Shown: positions 19,585 through 28,408, numbered from the stretch's first letter. The stretch is 64,000 bases of DNA from JAKOWB01 sp038363005 (GCA_038363005.1 JBBQBI010000002.1:1-64000); one strand, 5' to 3'. Made by a program: numbers and translations. Notes: a model not told the origin generated them from the sequence alone.

Positions 19585-20543
19585 TGGACACCGTAGTCGG
19601 CGAGGCCGCGCACCGTGCGGTGGAAGCGCAGCTTGGCGAGGTACTCCAGCGGGTCCTTGGGCTGCACGAAGGCGCCCGGCGGATGGTTCAACCAGTCGTA
19701 CAGCCGGGTCAGCAGGAAGCGCAGCGCGGCGCCCTGCGCCAGCAGCGGCAGCGCCGCCAGCTCCTTCGCTGACAGCGGCCGCACCGCGCGGTAGGACTGG
19801 ATCAGCAGCTGCGCCTTGGTGACGTTGAAGGCCTTGTCCGGCTCGAAGCACCAGGCGTTCAGACAGATCGCCAGGTCATAGGCGTAGAAGTCGCTGCAGG
19901 CGAAGTAGAAGTCGATCAGCCCCGACAGTCGGTCCTCCAGGAAGAAGACGTTGTCGGGGAACAGGTCGGCGTGGATCACCCCGGCGGGCAGGTCGAGCGG
20001 CCAGTCGCGGGCAATCTGCCCCAGGTCCTCGACCAACTCGGCCGCCAGGCCCGGCGCCACCTCGTCGGCTCTGGCGTGCGTCGCTTCGGCCAGGCGGCGC
20101 CAGCCGGCGACCGACAGGTCGTTGGTGCGTCGCCCAGCGTAACTCTGCGTCGCCAGGTGCAGCTTGGCCAGCGTGGCGCCCAGCGCCTGGCAGTGCCAGG
20201 GATGGATGCGGCGCGGCCAGAGGCCCTCCAGGAAGGTGAAGAGCGCCGCCGGGCGGCCGTTAAGCTCGCGCAGCGTATCGCCCGACTGCGTCGGCACCGG
20301 CTGTGGCACCTCGATGCCCTGCTGCGCGACGTGCTGCATCAGGGTCAGGAAGAAGGGCAGGTCGTCACGCCGGGTGCGCTTCTCGTAGAGCGTGAGGATG
20401 AAAGTCTTCTGCTCGGTCTGGATCAGGTAGTTGGAATTCTCCACGCCTTCGGCGATGCCCTTCGAGGCGACCACGCGGCCGCAGCCATAGGGCTGCATGA
20501 AATGCGCCAGGTCCTCGTCGGTGACTTCGGTGTAGACGGCCAT
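19581..20543 (-). CDS. thrB: Homoserine kinase, ThrB type II (APH-like fold)
   Basis: This is a 320-residue homoserine kinase of the aminoglycoside-phosphotransferase fold used by many proteobacteria instead of the GHMP type. It makes O-phosphohomoserine for threonine synthase. The N-terminus MAVYTEVTDEDLAHFM is characteristic, EGVENSNYLI is the nucleotide loop, and the catalytic block is GVIHADLFPDNVFFLEDRLSGLIDFYFA (Asp and Asn of HxDxxxxN, plus the downstream D of IDF). The gene lies between ispH (22 bp upstream) and rnhA (4-bp overlap). Confidence 0.95.
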   Translation of the reverse strand: MAVYTEVTDEDLAHFMQPYGCGRVVASKGIAEGVENSNYLIQTEQKTFILTLYEKRTRRDDLPFFLTLMQHVAQQGIEVPQPVPTQSGDTLRELNGRPAALFTFLEGLWPRRIHPWHCQALGATLAKLHLATQSYAGRRTNDLSVAGWRRLAEATHARADEVAPGLAAELVEDLGQIARDWPLDLPAGVIHADLFPDNVFFLEDRLSGLIDFYFACSDFYAYDLAICLNAWCFEPDKAFNVTKAQLLIQSYRAVRPLSAKELAALPLLAQGAALRFLLTRLYDWLNHPPGAFVQPKDPLEYLAKLRFHRTVRGLADYGVQ

Positions 20544-20565
20544 CGGGGTCTGGCGCTGGCCGCCG

Positions 20566-21537
20566 TCAGGCGGCGGTCTCGGTGAGCTGTCGCGGCAGCT
20601 TGAAGACCACGTTCTCGCTGCGCACCACGACCTCCTCCATGGTGACCTGGTAGCGCTGCTGCAGCGCCTGGATCACCTCGTTCACCAGCACCTCGGGCGC
20701 CGAGGCGCCGGCGGTCAGGCCGACGGTGTCGACTCCCTCGAGCAGCCGCCAGTCGATATCCGACCCGCGCTGCACCAGCTGCGCCCTGGCGCAGCCCTGC
20801 TGGCGCGCCACCTCGACCAGGCGCTGCGAGTTGGAGGAGTTCGGCGCCCCCACCACCAGCATCAGCTGGCTGCGGTGGGCGATGGCCTTCACCGCCTCCT
20901 GCCGGTTGGTGGTGGCGTAGCAGATGTCTTCCTTCTTCGGGTTCTGCACCGAGGGGAAGCGCTGCTGGATCGCCCGCACGATGGAGGCCGTGTCGTCGAC
21001 CGACAGCGTGGTCTGGGTGATGAAGGCCAGGCGGTCGGGGTCGTCCACCGCGATGCCGGCCACGTCCTCCTCGGTCTCCACCAGGATGATGGAGCCGGGC
21101 GGCAGCTGGCCCATGGTGCCGATCACCTCCGGGTGGCCGGCGTGGCCGATCATGATGATCAGGTTGCCCAGGCGGTGCTGGCGCTCGGCCTCGCGGTGCA
21201 CCTTGCTGACCAGCGGGCAGGTGGCGTCGAGATACATGAGTTCGCGCCGCGCCGCCTCGGCCGGCACCGACTTCGGCACGCCGTGGGCGGAGAAGATCAC
21301 CGGCACGCCGTCCGGCACCTCGTCCAGCTCCTCGACGAAGATGGCGCCCTTTTCCTGCAGGTTCTCCACCACGTAGCGGTTATGGACGATCTCGTGCCGC
21401 ACATAGACCGGGGCGCCGTACTTCTCGATGGCGCGCTCGACGATCTCGATGGCGCGTTCCACCCCGGCGCAGAAACCGCGCGGGCCGGCGAGCAGGATGG
21501 TGAGCAGGGGCTTGGCAGAGGGGGCGGCGGTCTGCAT
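20566..21537 (-). CDS. ispH: 4-hydroxy-3-methylbut-2-enyl diphosphate reductase
   Basis: This [4Fe-4S] enzyme makes IPP and DMAPP in the last step of the MEP isoprenoid pathway. The 323-residue protein has the three cluster cysteines: GPRGFCAGVERA (Cys23), LDATCPLVSKVH and EDICYATTNRQ. The GHAGHPEVIGTMGQ and SSNSQRLVEVA blocks are also typical. The start MQTAAPSAKP is used; the open frame continuing to 22059 lies over the CDGSH gene and is spurious. ispE of the same pathway is 31 kb away. IspH leads the ispH-thrB-rnhA transcript. Confidence 0.97.
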   Translation of the reverse strand: MQTAAPSAKPLLTILLAGPRGFCAGVERAIEIVERAIEKYGAPVYVRHEIVHNRYVVENLQEKGAIFVEELDEVPDGVPVIFSAHGVPKSVPAEAARRELMYLDATCPLVSKVHREAERQHRLGNLIIMIGHAGHPEVIGTMGQLPPGSIILVETEEDVAGIAVDDPDRLAFITQTTLSVDDTASIVRAIQQRFPSVQNPKKEDICYATTNRQEAVKAIAHRSQLMLVVGAPNSSNSQRLVEVARQQGCARAQLVQRGSDIDWRLLEGVDTVGLTAGASAPEVLVNEVIQALQQRYQVTMEEVVVRSENVVFKLPRQLTETAA

Positions 21538-21680
21538 GACAGGGTCCTCGGGGCGCGCGGGCGCCCCCGTTCTTGTGAATCCGGGCGGTTGCGCCCTAGA
21601 GTGCCAGCCCAAGGCCTCGTGGCAAAGCCAGGCGCGGCGGCCGGACACTAATACAGCGCGGCCGGGAGAGAAAAGCACAG

Positions 21681-21920
21681 ATGACAGAACCGATCGCAGC
21701 GCAGAAGGCGCCCTACAAGGTCGCCGTCGAGGCGGGCAAGACCTACTGGTGGTGCGCCTGCGGGCGTAGCGCCAAGCAGCCCTTCTGCGACGGCAGCCAC
21801 AAGGGCAGCGGCCTGGCGCCACAGAAATTCGACGCCACGGCCAGCAAGGACCTGTGGTTCTGCGGCTGCAAGGCCAGCGGCGCCAAGCCGCTGTGCGACG
21901 GCACGCACAAGGGCCTATAA
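21681..21920 (+). CDS. Double CDGSH iron-sulfur domain protein
   Basis: This is a 79-residue protein made of two CDGSH zinc-finger-like modules, each able to hold a [2Fe-2S] cluster through three Cys and one His. Module 1 has C25, C27, C36 and H40 (WCACGRSAKQPFCDGSH). Module 2 has C61, C63, C72 and H76 (FCGCKASGAKPLCDGTH). All ligands are intact. No targeting signal is seen. Such small proteins are relatives of mitoNEET and are proposed to act in electron or cluster transfer. It is divergent from ispH, itself an Fe-S enzyme. The stop codon is inside a 14-bp tandem duplication. Confidence 0.92.
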   Translation: MTEPIAAQKAPYKVAVEAGKTYWWCACGRSAKQPFCDGSHKGSGLAPQKFDATASKDLWFCGCKASGAKPLCDGTHKGL

Positions 21921-21939
21921 GCGGGGGCCTATAAGCGGG
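21912..21939 (+). repeat. 14-bp tandem duplication over the CDGSH stop codon
   Basis: GGCCTATAAGCGGG occurs twice in direct tandem. The first copy contains the TAA stop of the CDGSH gene, so the second copy carries a spare TATAA sequence. This looks like a slippage duplication. Confidence 0.8.
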
Positions 21940-21984
21940 CGGCCCACAGGCGGGCATTGGTTGGCAAGGAGTGCTGTTGGCGTG

Positions 21985-22506
21985 ATGGGTTCCTACGTGA
22001 AGGCCGCGGCGGCGGCGACGGTGCTGATCCTGCTGGCGGGCTGCGGCGCCTTGACGCAAGAACCGCCGCCGCCCTGTCCAGTGGCGGTTTCGGTGGCCGA
22101 TGCCTCACGCCTGACCAAGTTCCGCGGCGAGGGCCGCGACCTGACCGACGTCGTGTTCGACGCCGCCATCGAATCGGTGACCTATACCTGCGAATACGAC
22201 GGTGACGAGGCCATCGACATGGAAGTCACGGTGTCGCTGATCGCCTCGCAGGGGCCGGCCAACATCACCGACACCGCCGACTTCAACTACTTCCTCGCTG
22301 TCGCCACCAGCGACCGGCAGATCCTGGCGCGCCAGGACTTCGATGTCTCGATCCCCTTCCAGGGCAACCTGACGCGCGTGCGCCTGACCGATGTGCTGGA
22401 GCCGCGCATCCCGCTGCGGCCCGGCGAAAGCGGCCCCAGCTTCCGCATCTTCGTCGGCATCTCGCTGAGCGAGGCCGAGCTGCAGTACAACCGGACGCGG
22501 CAGTAA
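21985..22506 (+). CDS. Putative lipoprotein of unknown function
   Basis: This protein of about 173 residues begins with a lipoprotein signal: MGSYVKAAAAATVLILLAGC, a good LAGC lipobox with the acylated cysteine at residue 20. After a Pro-rich linker (EPPPPCPVAV) the mature part is acidic and beta-rich (VTYTCEYDGDEAIDMEVTVSLIAS) and ends NRTRQ. No named domain is recognised, but the layout fits small envelope lipoproteins. The start could also be the GTG one codon upstream; AAGGAG lies at 21966-21971. It precedes the glycine riboswitch and is not part of the gcv operon. Confidence 0.75.
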   Translation: MGSYVKAAAAATVLILLAGCGALTQEPPPPCPVAVSVADASRLTKFRGEGRDLTDVVFDAAIESVTYTCEYDGDEAIDMEVTVSLIASQGPANITDTADFNYFLAVATSDRQILARQDFDVSIPFQGNLTRVRLTDVLEPRIPLRPGESGPSFRIFVGISLSEAELQYNRTRQ

Positions 22507-22584
22507 TCCTCCCGCACCTGCTCAGTGCCCCGGTTGACGGCACCGGTGGCGAAGCGCGACAGTCTCTCCGCCGATGATGACCTC

Positions 22585-22852
22585 GCGGGAGAGATCGGGC
22601 CCTACGCCCGGCGCCGAAGGAGCAACCGCCCCGGAAACTCTCAGGCAGAAGGACCGCAGGTCTAAGGCGCCTCTGGAAACGGGGGACCGGGAGGCACGCC
22701 GCAGAGCCAGGTGTGCCGCCGGCCCCTCACCGAAGGAGTAAACCGTCCCGGCGCCGTCCGTACCTCACAAGGGCGGGCGGCTGGCCACAGGGTTGGCGAC
22801 GCCCGGATCCATTCGGGCAGGACGGTGAATCTCTCAGGGCGATGACAGAGGG
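22585..22852 (+). promoter_or_regulatory. Tandem glycine riboswitch upstream of gcvT
   Basis: Two glycine aptamers are visible. Aptamer 1 spans 22585-22657 with GCGGGAGAGAT, GCCGAAGGAGCAA and CTCAGGCAGAAGGACCGC. Aptamer 2 spans about 22670-22852 with CCTCTGG, ACCGAAGGAGTAAA and TCTCTCAGGGCGATGACAGAG. These are the conserved cores of the gcvT RNA motif. Aptamer 2 carries an unusually long extra stem. In this family glycine binding normally turns on the cleavage operon; here it directly precedes gcvT. The expression platform is discussed in the findings. Confidence 0.93.
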
Positions 22853-22932
22853 GGCCGGCTGCTTGGCGTCCGACAGCTGTCGGATGGCGGGCGGTCGCCG
22901 TGCCCTCTTGTCCTGGTCCCTGGGAGATACGC

Positions 22933-24060
22933 ATGCCCGACGGCGACAGCCCGACACGCAGAACCCCGCTTTACGATCTTCATGTTTCCCTTGGCGGCAA
23001 AATGGTGCCCTTCGCCGGCTACGACCTGCCGGTGCAGTACCCCACCGGCATCATCGCCGAGCACCAGCACACGCGGGCGCAAGCCAGCCTGTTCGACGTC
23101 TCGCACATGGGCCAGGTCACGGTCACCGGCGACGAGGCGGCGCGCTGGCTCGAGGTCATGCTGCCGGGCGACATCCAGGGCCTCGCCCCGGGGCGCACGC
23201 GCTATTCGCTGTTGCTGAACGAGGTCGGCGGCACCATCGACGACCTGCTGGTGACGCGGCCGCTGGACCACCAGGGCGGGCGCCTTATCACCCTGGTGTT
23301 CAACGCCGCGCGCAAGGCGGTCGACGTGCCCTACCTGCGGACCCGCCTGGGTCCGGCGGTGCGCATCGAGCTGCTGGAAGACCGCGCGCTGCTGGCGCTG
23401 CAGGGGCCTGCGGCCGCCGCCGTCATGGCGCGCCTGGCGCCAGGCGCCGGCGAGCTGGTCTTCCTGTCGCAGGCGCCGCTGGCGGTGGCCGGCATCGATT
23501 GCCGCGTCAGCCGCTCGGGCTACACCGGCGAGGACGGCTTCGAGATCTCGGTCGCGGCCGACCAGGCGCTGCGCCTGGCCGAGACGCTGCTGGCCCAGCC
23601 GGAGGTGAAGCCGGCCGGCCTCGGCGCACGCGACTCGCTGCGTCTCGAAGCCGGGCTCTGCCTCTATGGCCACGAGCTGGACGAGACCATCTCGCCGGTC
23701 GAGGCCGGCGTCGCCTGGACTATCGGCACGCGCCGCCGCCAGGCGCGCGACTTCCCCGGCGCCTCGCGCATCCTGCGCGAGATCGCCGAGGGCCCGTCGC
23801 GCATCCGCGTCGGCCTGAAGGTCGAGGGGCGCCAGCCGGTGCGCGACGGCGCCGAGCTGACCAGTCCGTCCGGCAGTGTCGTCGGCCGCGTTACCTCCGG
23901 CGGCTTTGGTCCCTCGGTCGGCGGTCCCATCGCCATGGGCTATGTCGCCACGCCCTTCGGCAAGGTCGGCACTGCGCTCAACGCCAATGTGCGCGGCAAG
24001 CCGCAGCCGGTGACCGTCGTGCAGCTTCCCTTCCACCGCACCAGCTATCGCAAGAGCTAA
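22933..24060 (+). CDS. gcvT: Glycine cleavage system T protein (aminomethyltransferase)
   Basis: This 375-residue protein transfers the methylene group from the aminomethyl-lipoyl H protein to tetrahydrofolate and releases ammonia. TPLYDLHVSLGGKMVPFAGYDLPVQY opens the folate-binding fold, and SLFDVSHMGQVTVTG and the conserved GYTGEDGFEI follow; GPSVGGPIAMGYV is in the C-terminal domain. The start MPDGDSPTRRTP has GGGAG six bases upstream; a more distal in-frame start is in the riboswitch leader. gcvH and gcvP follow with gaps of 12 and 14 bp. Confidence 0.97.
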   Translation: MPDGDSPTRRTPLYDLHVSLGGKMVPFAGYDLPVQYPTGIIAEHQHTRAQASLFDVSHMGQVTVTGDEAARWLEVMLPGDIQGLAPGRTRYSLLLNEVGGTIDDLLVTRPLDHQGGRLITLVFNAARKAVDVPYLRTRLGPAVRIELLEDRALLALQGPAAAAVMARLAPGAGELVFLSQAPLAVAGIDCRVSRSGYTGEDGFEISVAADQALRLAETLLAQPEVKPAGLGARDSLRLEAGLCLYGHELDETISPVEAGVAWTIGTRRRQARDFPGASRILREIAEGPSRIRVGLKVEGRQPVRDGAELTSPSGSVVGRVTSGGFGPSVGGPIAMGYVATPFGKVGTALNANVRGKPQPVTVVQLPFHRTSYRKS

Positions 24061-24072
24061 CGGGAGAACCCT

Positions 24073-24450
24073 ATGAGCAAGCGCTACAGCAAGGACCACG
24101 AGTGGGTCAGCGTCGCCGGCGACGTGGCTACCATCGGCATTTCCAACTTCGCGCAGGAGCAGCTGGGCGACGTGGTCTTCGTCGAGCTGCCCGAGGTCGG
24201 CCGCACGGTGGCGGCGCATGACCAGGTTGCCGTGGTGGAATCGGTCAAGGCCGCCAGCGAGGTCTTCACCCCGGTCGGCGGCACGGTGACCGAGACCAAC
24301 GCCGCGCTGGGCGACGACCCGGCGAAGATCAACGCCGATCCTGAGGGTGCCGCCTGGTTCTTCAAGCTGAAGCTGAGCGATCCGGGCGAACTCGACGCCC
24401 TGATGGACGAAGCGGCCTATGCCGCTTTCACCGCCGCCGGCGGCCACTGA
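24073..24450 (+). CDS. gcvH: Glycine cleavage system H protein
   Basis: This is the lipoate-carrying shuttle of the glycine cleavage complex. At 125 residues it is normal length. The lipoylated lysine is in AVVESVKAASEVFTPVGG, with the usual glutamate three residues before. The opening KRYSKDHEWVSVAGDVATIGIS is diagnostic. It lies between gcvT and gcvP in one operon under the glycine riboswitch. Confidence 0.98.
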   Translation: MSKRYSKDHEWVSVAGDVATIGISNFAQEQLGDVVFVELPEVGRTVAAHDQVAVVESVKAASEVFTPVGGTVTETNAALGDDPAKINADPEGAAWFFKLKLSDPGELDALMDEAAYAAFTAAGGH

Positions 24451-24464
24451 GGAGAGCCTGACCC

Positions 24465-27329
24465 ATGCCCCGTCTTGAAGACTTGCTGCAGCACGACGAC
24501 TTCGCCCGCCGCCACATCGGCCCGGGTGCCGGCGAGCAGCAGGCCATGCTGCAGGCCCTGGGCTACACCGACCTGGACGCCATGACCGATGCGACGGTGC
24601 CGGCGGCGATCCGCAGCGCGCGGCCGCTGGCGCTGCCGCGCCCGCTGACCGAGCGTGAATCGCTGGAGCGCCTGGCCAGCTACGCGGCGGAAAACAAGGT
24701 CGCCACTTCGCTGATCGGCATGGGCTACCACGACACCATCACGCCGCCGGTGATCCAGCGCAACGTGCTGGAGAACCCCGGCTGGTACACCGCCTACACG
24801 CCCTATCAGGCGGAGGTCAGCCAGGGCCGGCTGGAGGCGCTGCTGGCCTTCCAGCAGATGGTGATGGACCTGACCGGCCTGGACCTGGCCAACGCCTCGC
24901 TGCTGGACGAGGCGACGGCGGCGGCCGAAGCCATGACGACGATGCTGCGGGTCGGCAAGTCGAAGAGTCACCGCCTGCTGGTGGCACCCGACCTGCATCC
25001 GCAGACCCTGGCGGTGATCCGCACCCGCGCCCTGCCGTTGAACATCGAGGTGGTGGTGACCGACCCGATGACGGCGGAGGGCGAGTTCTTCGGCGTCATC
25101 GCGCAGCATCCGGCGAGCGACGGGCGGTTGGTCGACGTCAAGGCGCTGGCCGACCAGGTGCACGCCAAGGGCGCGCTGCTCACCGTCGCCACCGACCTGC
25201 TGGCCTGCGTGCTGCTGACGCCGCCGGGCGAACAGGGCGCCGACATCGTCGTCGGCTCGGCGCAGCGCTTCGGCGTGCCGCTGGGCTATGGCGGGCCGCA
25301 CGCCGCCTTCTTCGCCGCGCGCGACGCCTACAAGCGGCAGATTCCCGGCCGACTGATCGGCGTGTCGGTGGATCGTCATGGTCACACCGCGCTGCGTATG
25401 GCGCTGCAGACACGCGAGCAGCACATCCGCCGCGAGAAGGCGACCAGCAACATCTGCACCGCGCAGGTGCTGCTGGCCAACATCGCCGCCTTCTATGCCG
25501 TGTGGCACGGGCCCGAGGGCCTGACCACCATCGCCCAGCGCACCCATCGCCTGGCGACGCTGCTGGCCGCCGGCCTGGCGCGCTTGGGCTTCCAGCCGCG
25601 CCACGCCGACTTCTTCGACACCCTGGCGATCGACACGCCCGATGCCGAGGCGATCTTTGCCCGCGCCGCCGGCGCCGGCATCAACCTGCGGCGCCTGGGG
25701 CCGGCCGCGCTCGGCCTCGCGCTCGACGAGACCTCGACGCCGGCCCTGGTGACGCTGCTGTGGGACCTCTTCGCCGGCAAGCCTAGCGGCCTCGACCTGG
25801 CCAGGCTCGACGGCGAGACCGCCGCGGCGATTCCGGCGGCGCAGGCCCGCCGGTCCAGCTTCCTTACGCATCCGACCTTCAAGCTCTACCGCTCGGAGAC
25901 CGAGATGCTGCGCTACCTGCGGCGGCTCGAGGGCAAGGACATCGCGCTGAACCGATCGATGATCCCGCTCGGCTCCTGCACCATGAAGCTGAACGCCGCG
26001 GCCGAGATGATGCCGATCACCTGGCCCGGCTTCGCCCGTATCCATCCCTTCGCGCCGCTCGACCAGGCGCGCGGCTATGGCCGGCTGTTCAAGGACCTGG
26101 AGGACTGGCTGAAGGAGATGACCGGCTTCGCCGCCGTCTCGCTGCAGCCCAACGCCGGTAGCCAGGGCGAATACGCCGGCCTGCTGGCGATCGCCCGCTA
26201 CCACGCCAGCCGTGGCGAGGCGCACCGCACGCTCTGCCTGATCCCTGCCTCGGCGCACGGCACCAACCCGGCCTCGGCGCAGCTCGCCGGGATGGAGGTC
26301 GTGGTGGTGGCGACCGACGACGAGGGCTCCATCGACCTCGCCGACCTGCGCGCCAAGGCGGAGCAGCACAAGGCGAAGCTCGCCGCCTTCATGGTCACCT
26401 ATCCCTCGACCCACGGTGTCTTCGAAGCGGCGATCAAGGACATCACGGCGGTGATCCACGCCGCCGGCGGCCAGGTCTACATGGACGGTGCCAACTTCAA
26501 CGCGCTGGTCGGCCTGGCCCGCCCGCGCGAACTGGGCGCCGACGTCATGCACATGAACCTGCACAAGACCTTCTGCATTCCGCATGGCGGCGGCGGCCCC
26601 GGCATGGGGCCGATCGGCGTGGCGGCGCACCTGGCGCCCTTCCTGCCGGGCCATGTCGTGGTCGAGGCCGGGCACGGCGTCGAGGGTGCGGTCTCCGCCG
26701 CGCCCTGGGGCTCCTCGCTGATCCTGCCGATCTCCTGGGCCTACATCGCGATGATGGGGCCGCACCTGACGCGCGCGACGCAGGTGGCGATCCTCAACGC
26801 CAACTACATCGCGCGTCGCTTGAACGAGCACTACCCGGTGCTCTTCACCGGGCAGAACGGCCTGGTGGCGCATGAATGCATCCTCGACCTGCGCCCGATG
26901 AAGGAGGCCAGCGGCATCGGCGCCGAGGACGTGGCCAAGCGGCTGATGGACTATGGCTTCCATGCGCCGACCATGTCCTTCCCGGTCGCCGGCACCTTGA
27001 TGGTGGAGCCGACGGAGTCCGAGAGCCAGGCTGAGATCGACCGTTTCTGCGAGGCCATGATCCAGATCCGCCGCGAAGTGGCTGCGGTGGAGCAGGGCAC
27101 CTGGCCGGCCGACGACAACCCGCTGGTGATGGCGCCGCACACCCTGGCCGAAGTCGCCGCCGATAGCTGGAGCCACGCCTATCCGCGCCAGGTGGCGGCC
27201 TTCCCGCTGCCCTGGATCCAGGCCGACAAGTACTGGCCGACGGTGGCCCGGGTCGACAACGTCGCCGGCGACCGCAACGTGATCTGCTCCTGCCCGCCGA
27301 TGGAGGCCTATGCCGAGGCGGCGGAGTAG
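24465..27329 (+). CDS. gcvP: Glycine dehydrogenase (decarboxylating), P protein
   Basis: This PLP enzyme decarboxylates glycine and loads the aminomethyl group on GcvH. It is one long polypeptide of 954 residues, so the P protein is not split into P1/P2. Landmarks are the N-terminal FARRHIGPGAGEQQAMLQALGY, the mid-protein SMIPLGSCTMKLNAAAEM, and the PLP-lysine segment MNLHKTFCIPHGGGGPGMGPIG. It is the last gene of gcvTHP. A large palindromic repeat lies downstream, between it and the convergent LysR gene, and may serve as a terminator. Confidence 0.98.
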   Translation: MPRLEDLLQHDDFARRHIGPGAGEQQAMLQALGYTDLDAMTDATVPAAIRSARPLALPRPLTERESLERLASYAAENKVATSLIGMGYHDTITPPVIQRNVLENPGWYTAYTPYQAEVSQGRLEALLAFQQMVMDLTGLDLANASLLDEATAAAEAMTTMLRVGKSKSHRLLVAPDLHPQTLAVIRTRALPLNIEVVVTDPMTAEGEFFGVIAQHPASDGRLVDVKALADQVHAKGALLTVATDLLACVLLTPPGEQGADIVVGSAQRFGVPLGYGGPHAAFFAARDAYKRQIPGRLIGVSVDRHGHTALRMALQTREQHIRREKATSNICTAQVLLANIAAFYAVWHGPEGLTTIAQRTHRLATLLAAGLARLGFQPRHADFFDTLAIDTPDAEAIFARAAGAGINLRRLGPAALGLALDETSTPALVTLLWDLFAGKPSGLDLARLDGETAAAIPAAQARRSSFLTHPTFKLYRSETEMLRYLRRLEGKDIALNRSMIPLGSCTMKLNAAAEMMPITWPGFARIHPFAPLDQARGYGRLFKDLEDWLKEMTGFAAVSLQPNAGSQGEYAGLLAIARYHASRGEAHRTLCLIPASAHGTNPASAQLAGMEVVVVATDDEGSIDLADLRAKAEQHKAKLAAFMVTYPSTHGVFEAAIKDITAVIHAAGGQVYMDGANFNALVGLARPRELGADVMHMNLHKTFCIPHGGGGPGMGPIGVAAHLAPFLPGHVVVEAGHGVEGAVSAAPWGSSLILPISWAYIAMMGPHLTRATQVAILNANYIARRLNEHYPVLFTGQNGLVAHECILDLRPMKEASGIGAEDVAKRLMDYGFHAPTMSFPVAGTLMVEPTESESQAEIDRFCEAMIQIRREVAAVEQGTWPADDNPLVMAPHTLAEVAADSWSHAYPRQVAAFPLPWIQADKYWPTVARVDNVAGDRNVICSCPPMEAYAEAAE

Positions 27330-27352
27330 GGCGGGGCGGGGCGAGGCTTGTC

Positions 27353-27476
27353 GGCCCATCCTTCGAGACGCCCTGCTGCGCAGGGCTCCTCAGGATGAGG
27401 TCGGTGTGCTTGTTGGCCCTTGCATGATCCTCATCCTGAGGAGCGGCGCATAGCGTCGCGTCTCGAAGGATGGGCC
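27353..27476. repeat. Palindromic dispersed repeat, family A, copy 1
   Basis: This 124-bp element has nested inverted repeats. The outer arms are GGCCCATCCTTCGAGACG (27353-27370) and its perfect complement at 27459-27476. The inner arms are GCTCCTCAGGATGAGG (27385-27400) and its perfect complement at 27429-27444, with a small CCCTG/CAGGG hairpin between the left arms. A second copy is at 39311-39425. It separates gcvP from lysR and overlaps the 3' end of the latter. Confidence 0.9.
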
Positions 27477-28318
27477 ACAGGCACCGGCGGGGCGAAAAGC
27501 CGCTCCAGCCAGGCGATGACGGCCGCGACCGGCGCCTCACCGCGCAGGTCGCGGTGCGTCAGCAGCCAGACCTCGCGGCTGAGCGCCACGGCGGGGTCGA
27601 GCCGCCGCAGCGCCGGGTCGGCATCCGCCAGGGGGCAAGGTAGCAGCGAGCGGCCCAGGCCGGCGCGGAGCGCCTGCCACAAGGTCTCGGCGTCGTGCAC
27701 CGCGAGCGGACTGTGCGCGCCCGCCGCCGTCTCCAGCCAACGCGCCGGCGGCAGGTGGCGCAGCCCCTCCTCGTAGCCGATCCAGGGCAGCCGCTCGGCG
27801 CTTTTCCGGCGCGGGCCATAGACCGCATAGTCCAGCCGGCCGATACGGCGCGCCAAGGTACCGCCAACCTGTTCGGGGCGTGCTAGGCGCAGCGCCACGT
27901 CGGCCTCGCGCCGCGTCAGGCTGAGGTTGCGCGCCTCGGCCACCAGCTCCAGCCGCAAGCCGGGATGCGCCTTGGTCAGCGCCGACAGCGCCGGCACCAG
28001 CAGCCGATTGGCCAGGATCGGCACGGCAGTCAGGCGCACCAAGCCGGCGGTGGCGCCGCCAGCCAGCTCGCCGGCCAAGGCCGCGGCCTGCAGCTCCATC
28101 TGCTGGGCGCGCGCCAGCGCCGCCGCGCCGGCCGCGGTCGGGCGCAGCAATCCCGCGACCCGGTCGAACAGCCGCGCGCCCAGCGCCGCCTCGGCGGCGG
28201 CCAGGCGGCGCCCAACGGTGGTCTGGTCCACCGCGAGGCGGCGCGCCGCCCCGGCCAGGGTGCCGGCGCGCGCGGCGGCCAGCAGGAAGCGCAGGTCATC
28301 CCAATCCATGGCCTGCAT
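27431..28318 (-). CDS. LysR-family transcriptional regulator
   Basis: This 295-residue regulator has an N-terminal winged helix-turn-helix (MDWDDLRFLLAAARAGTLAGAARRLAVDQTTVGRRLAAAEAALG) and a LysR substrate-binding domain. The start MQAMDWDD is chosen because AGGAACTG precedes it. Its last ~17 residues, HPSRRDAMRRSSG and the stop, are translated from the family A repeat, so the original end of the gene has been replaced or extended. It is divergent from a YciI-like gene with 90 bp between starts, so that gene is its most likely target. Inducer unknown. Confidence 0.9.
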   Translation of the reverse strand: MQAMDWDDLRFLLAAARAGTLAGAARRLAVDQTTVGRRLAAAEAALGARLFDRVAGLLRPTAAGAAALARAQQMELQAAALAGELAGGATAGLVRLTAVPILANRLLVPALSALTKAHPGLRLELVAEARNLSLTRREADVALRLARPEQVGGTLARRIGRLDYAVYGPRRKSAERLPWIGYEEGLRHLPPARWLETAAGAHSPLAVHDAETLWQALRAGLGRSLLPCPLADADPALRRLDPAVALSREVWLLTHRDLRGEAPVAAVIAWLERLFAPPVPVAHPSRRDAMRRSSG

Positions 28319-28408
28319 TTTTGCAGTTCCTGTTCGCAAGAGTCCGGATTTTTCGCAGGGCACGCGGCGACTAGCGTCCGACGCACCAACCGCGTGAAAG
28401 GATCCGCC

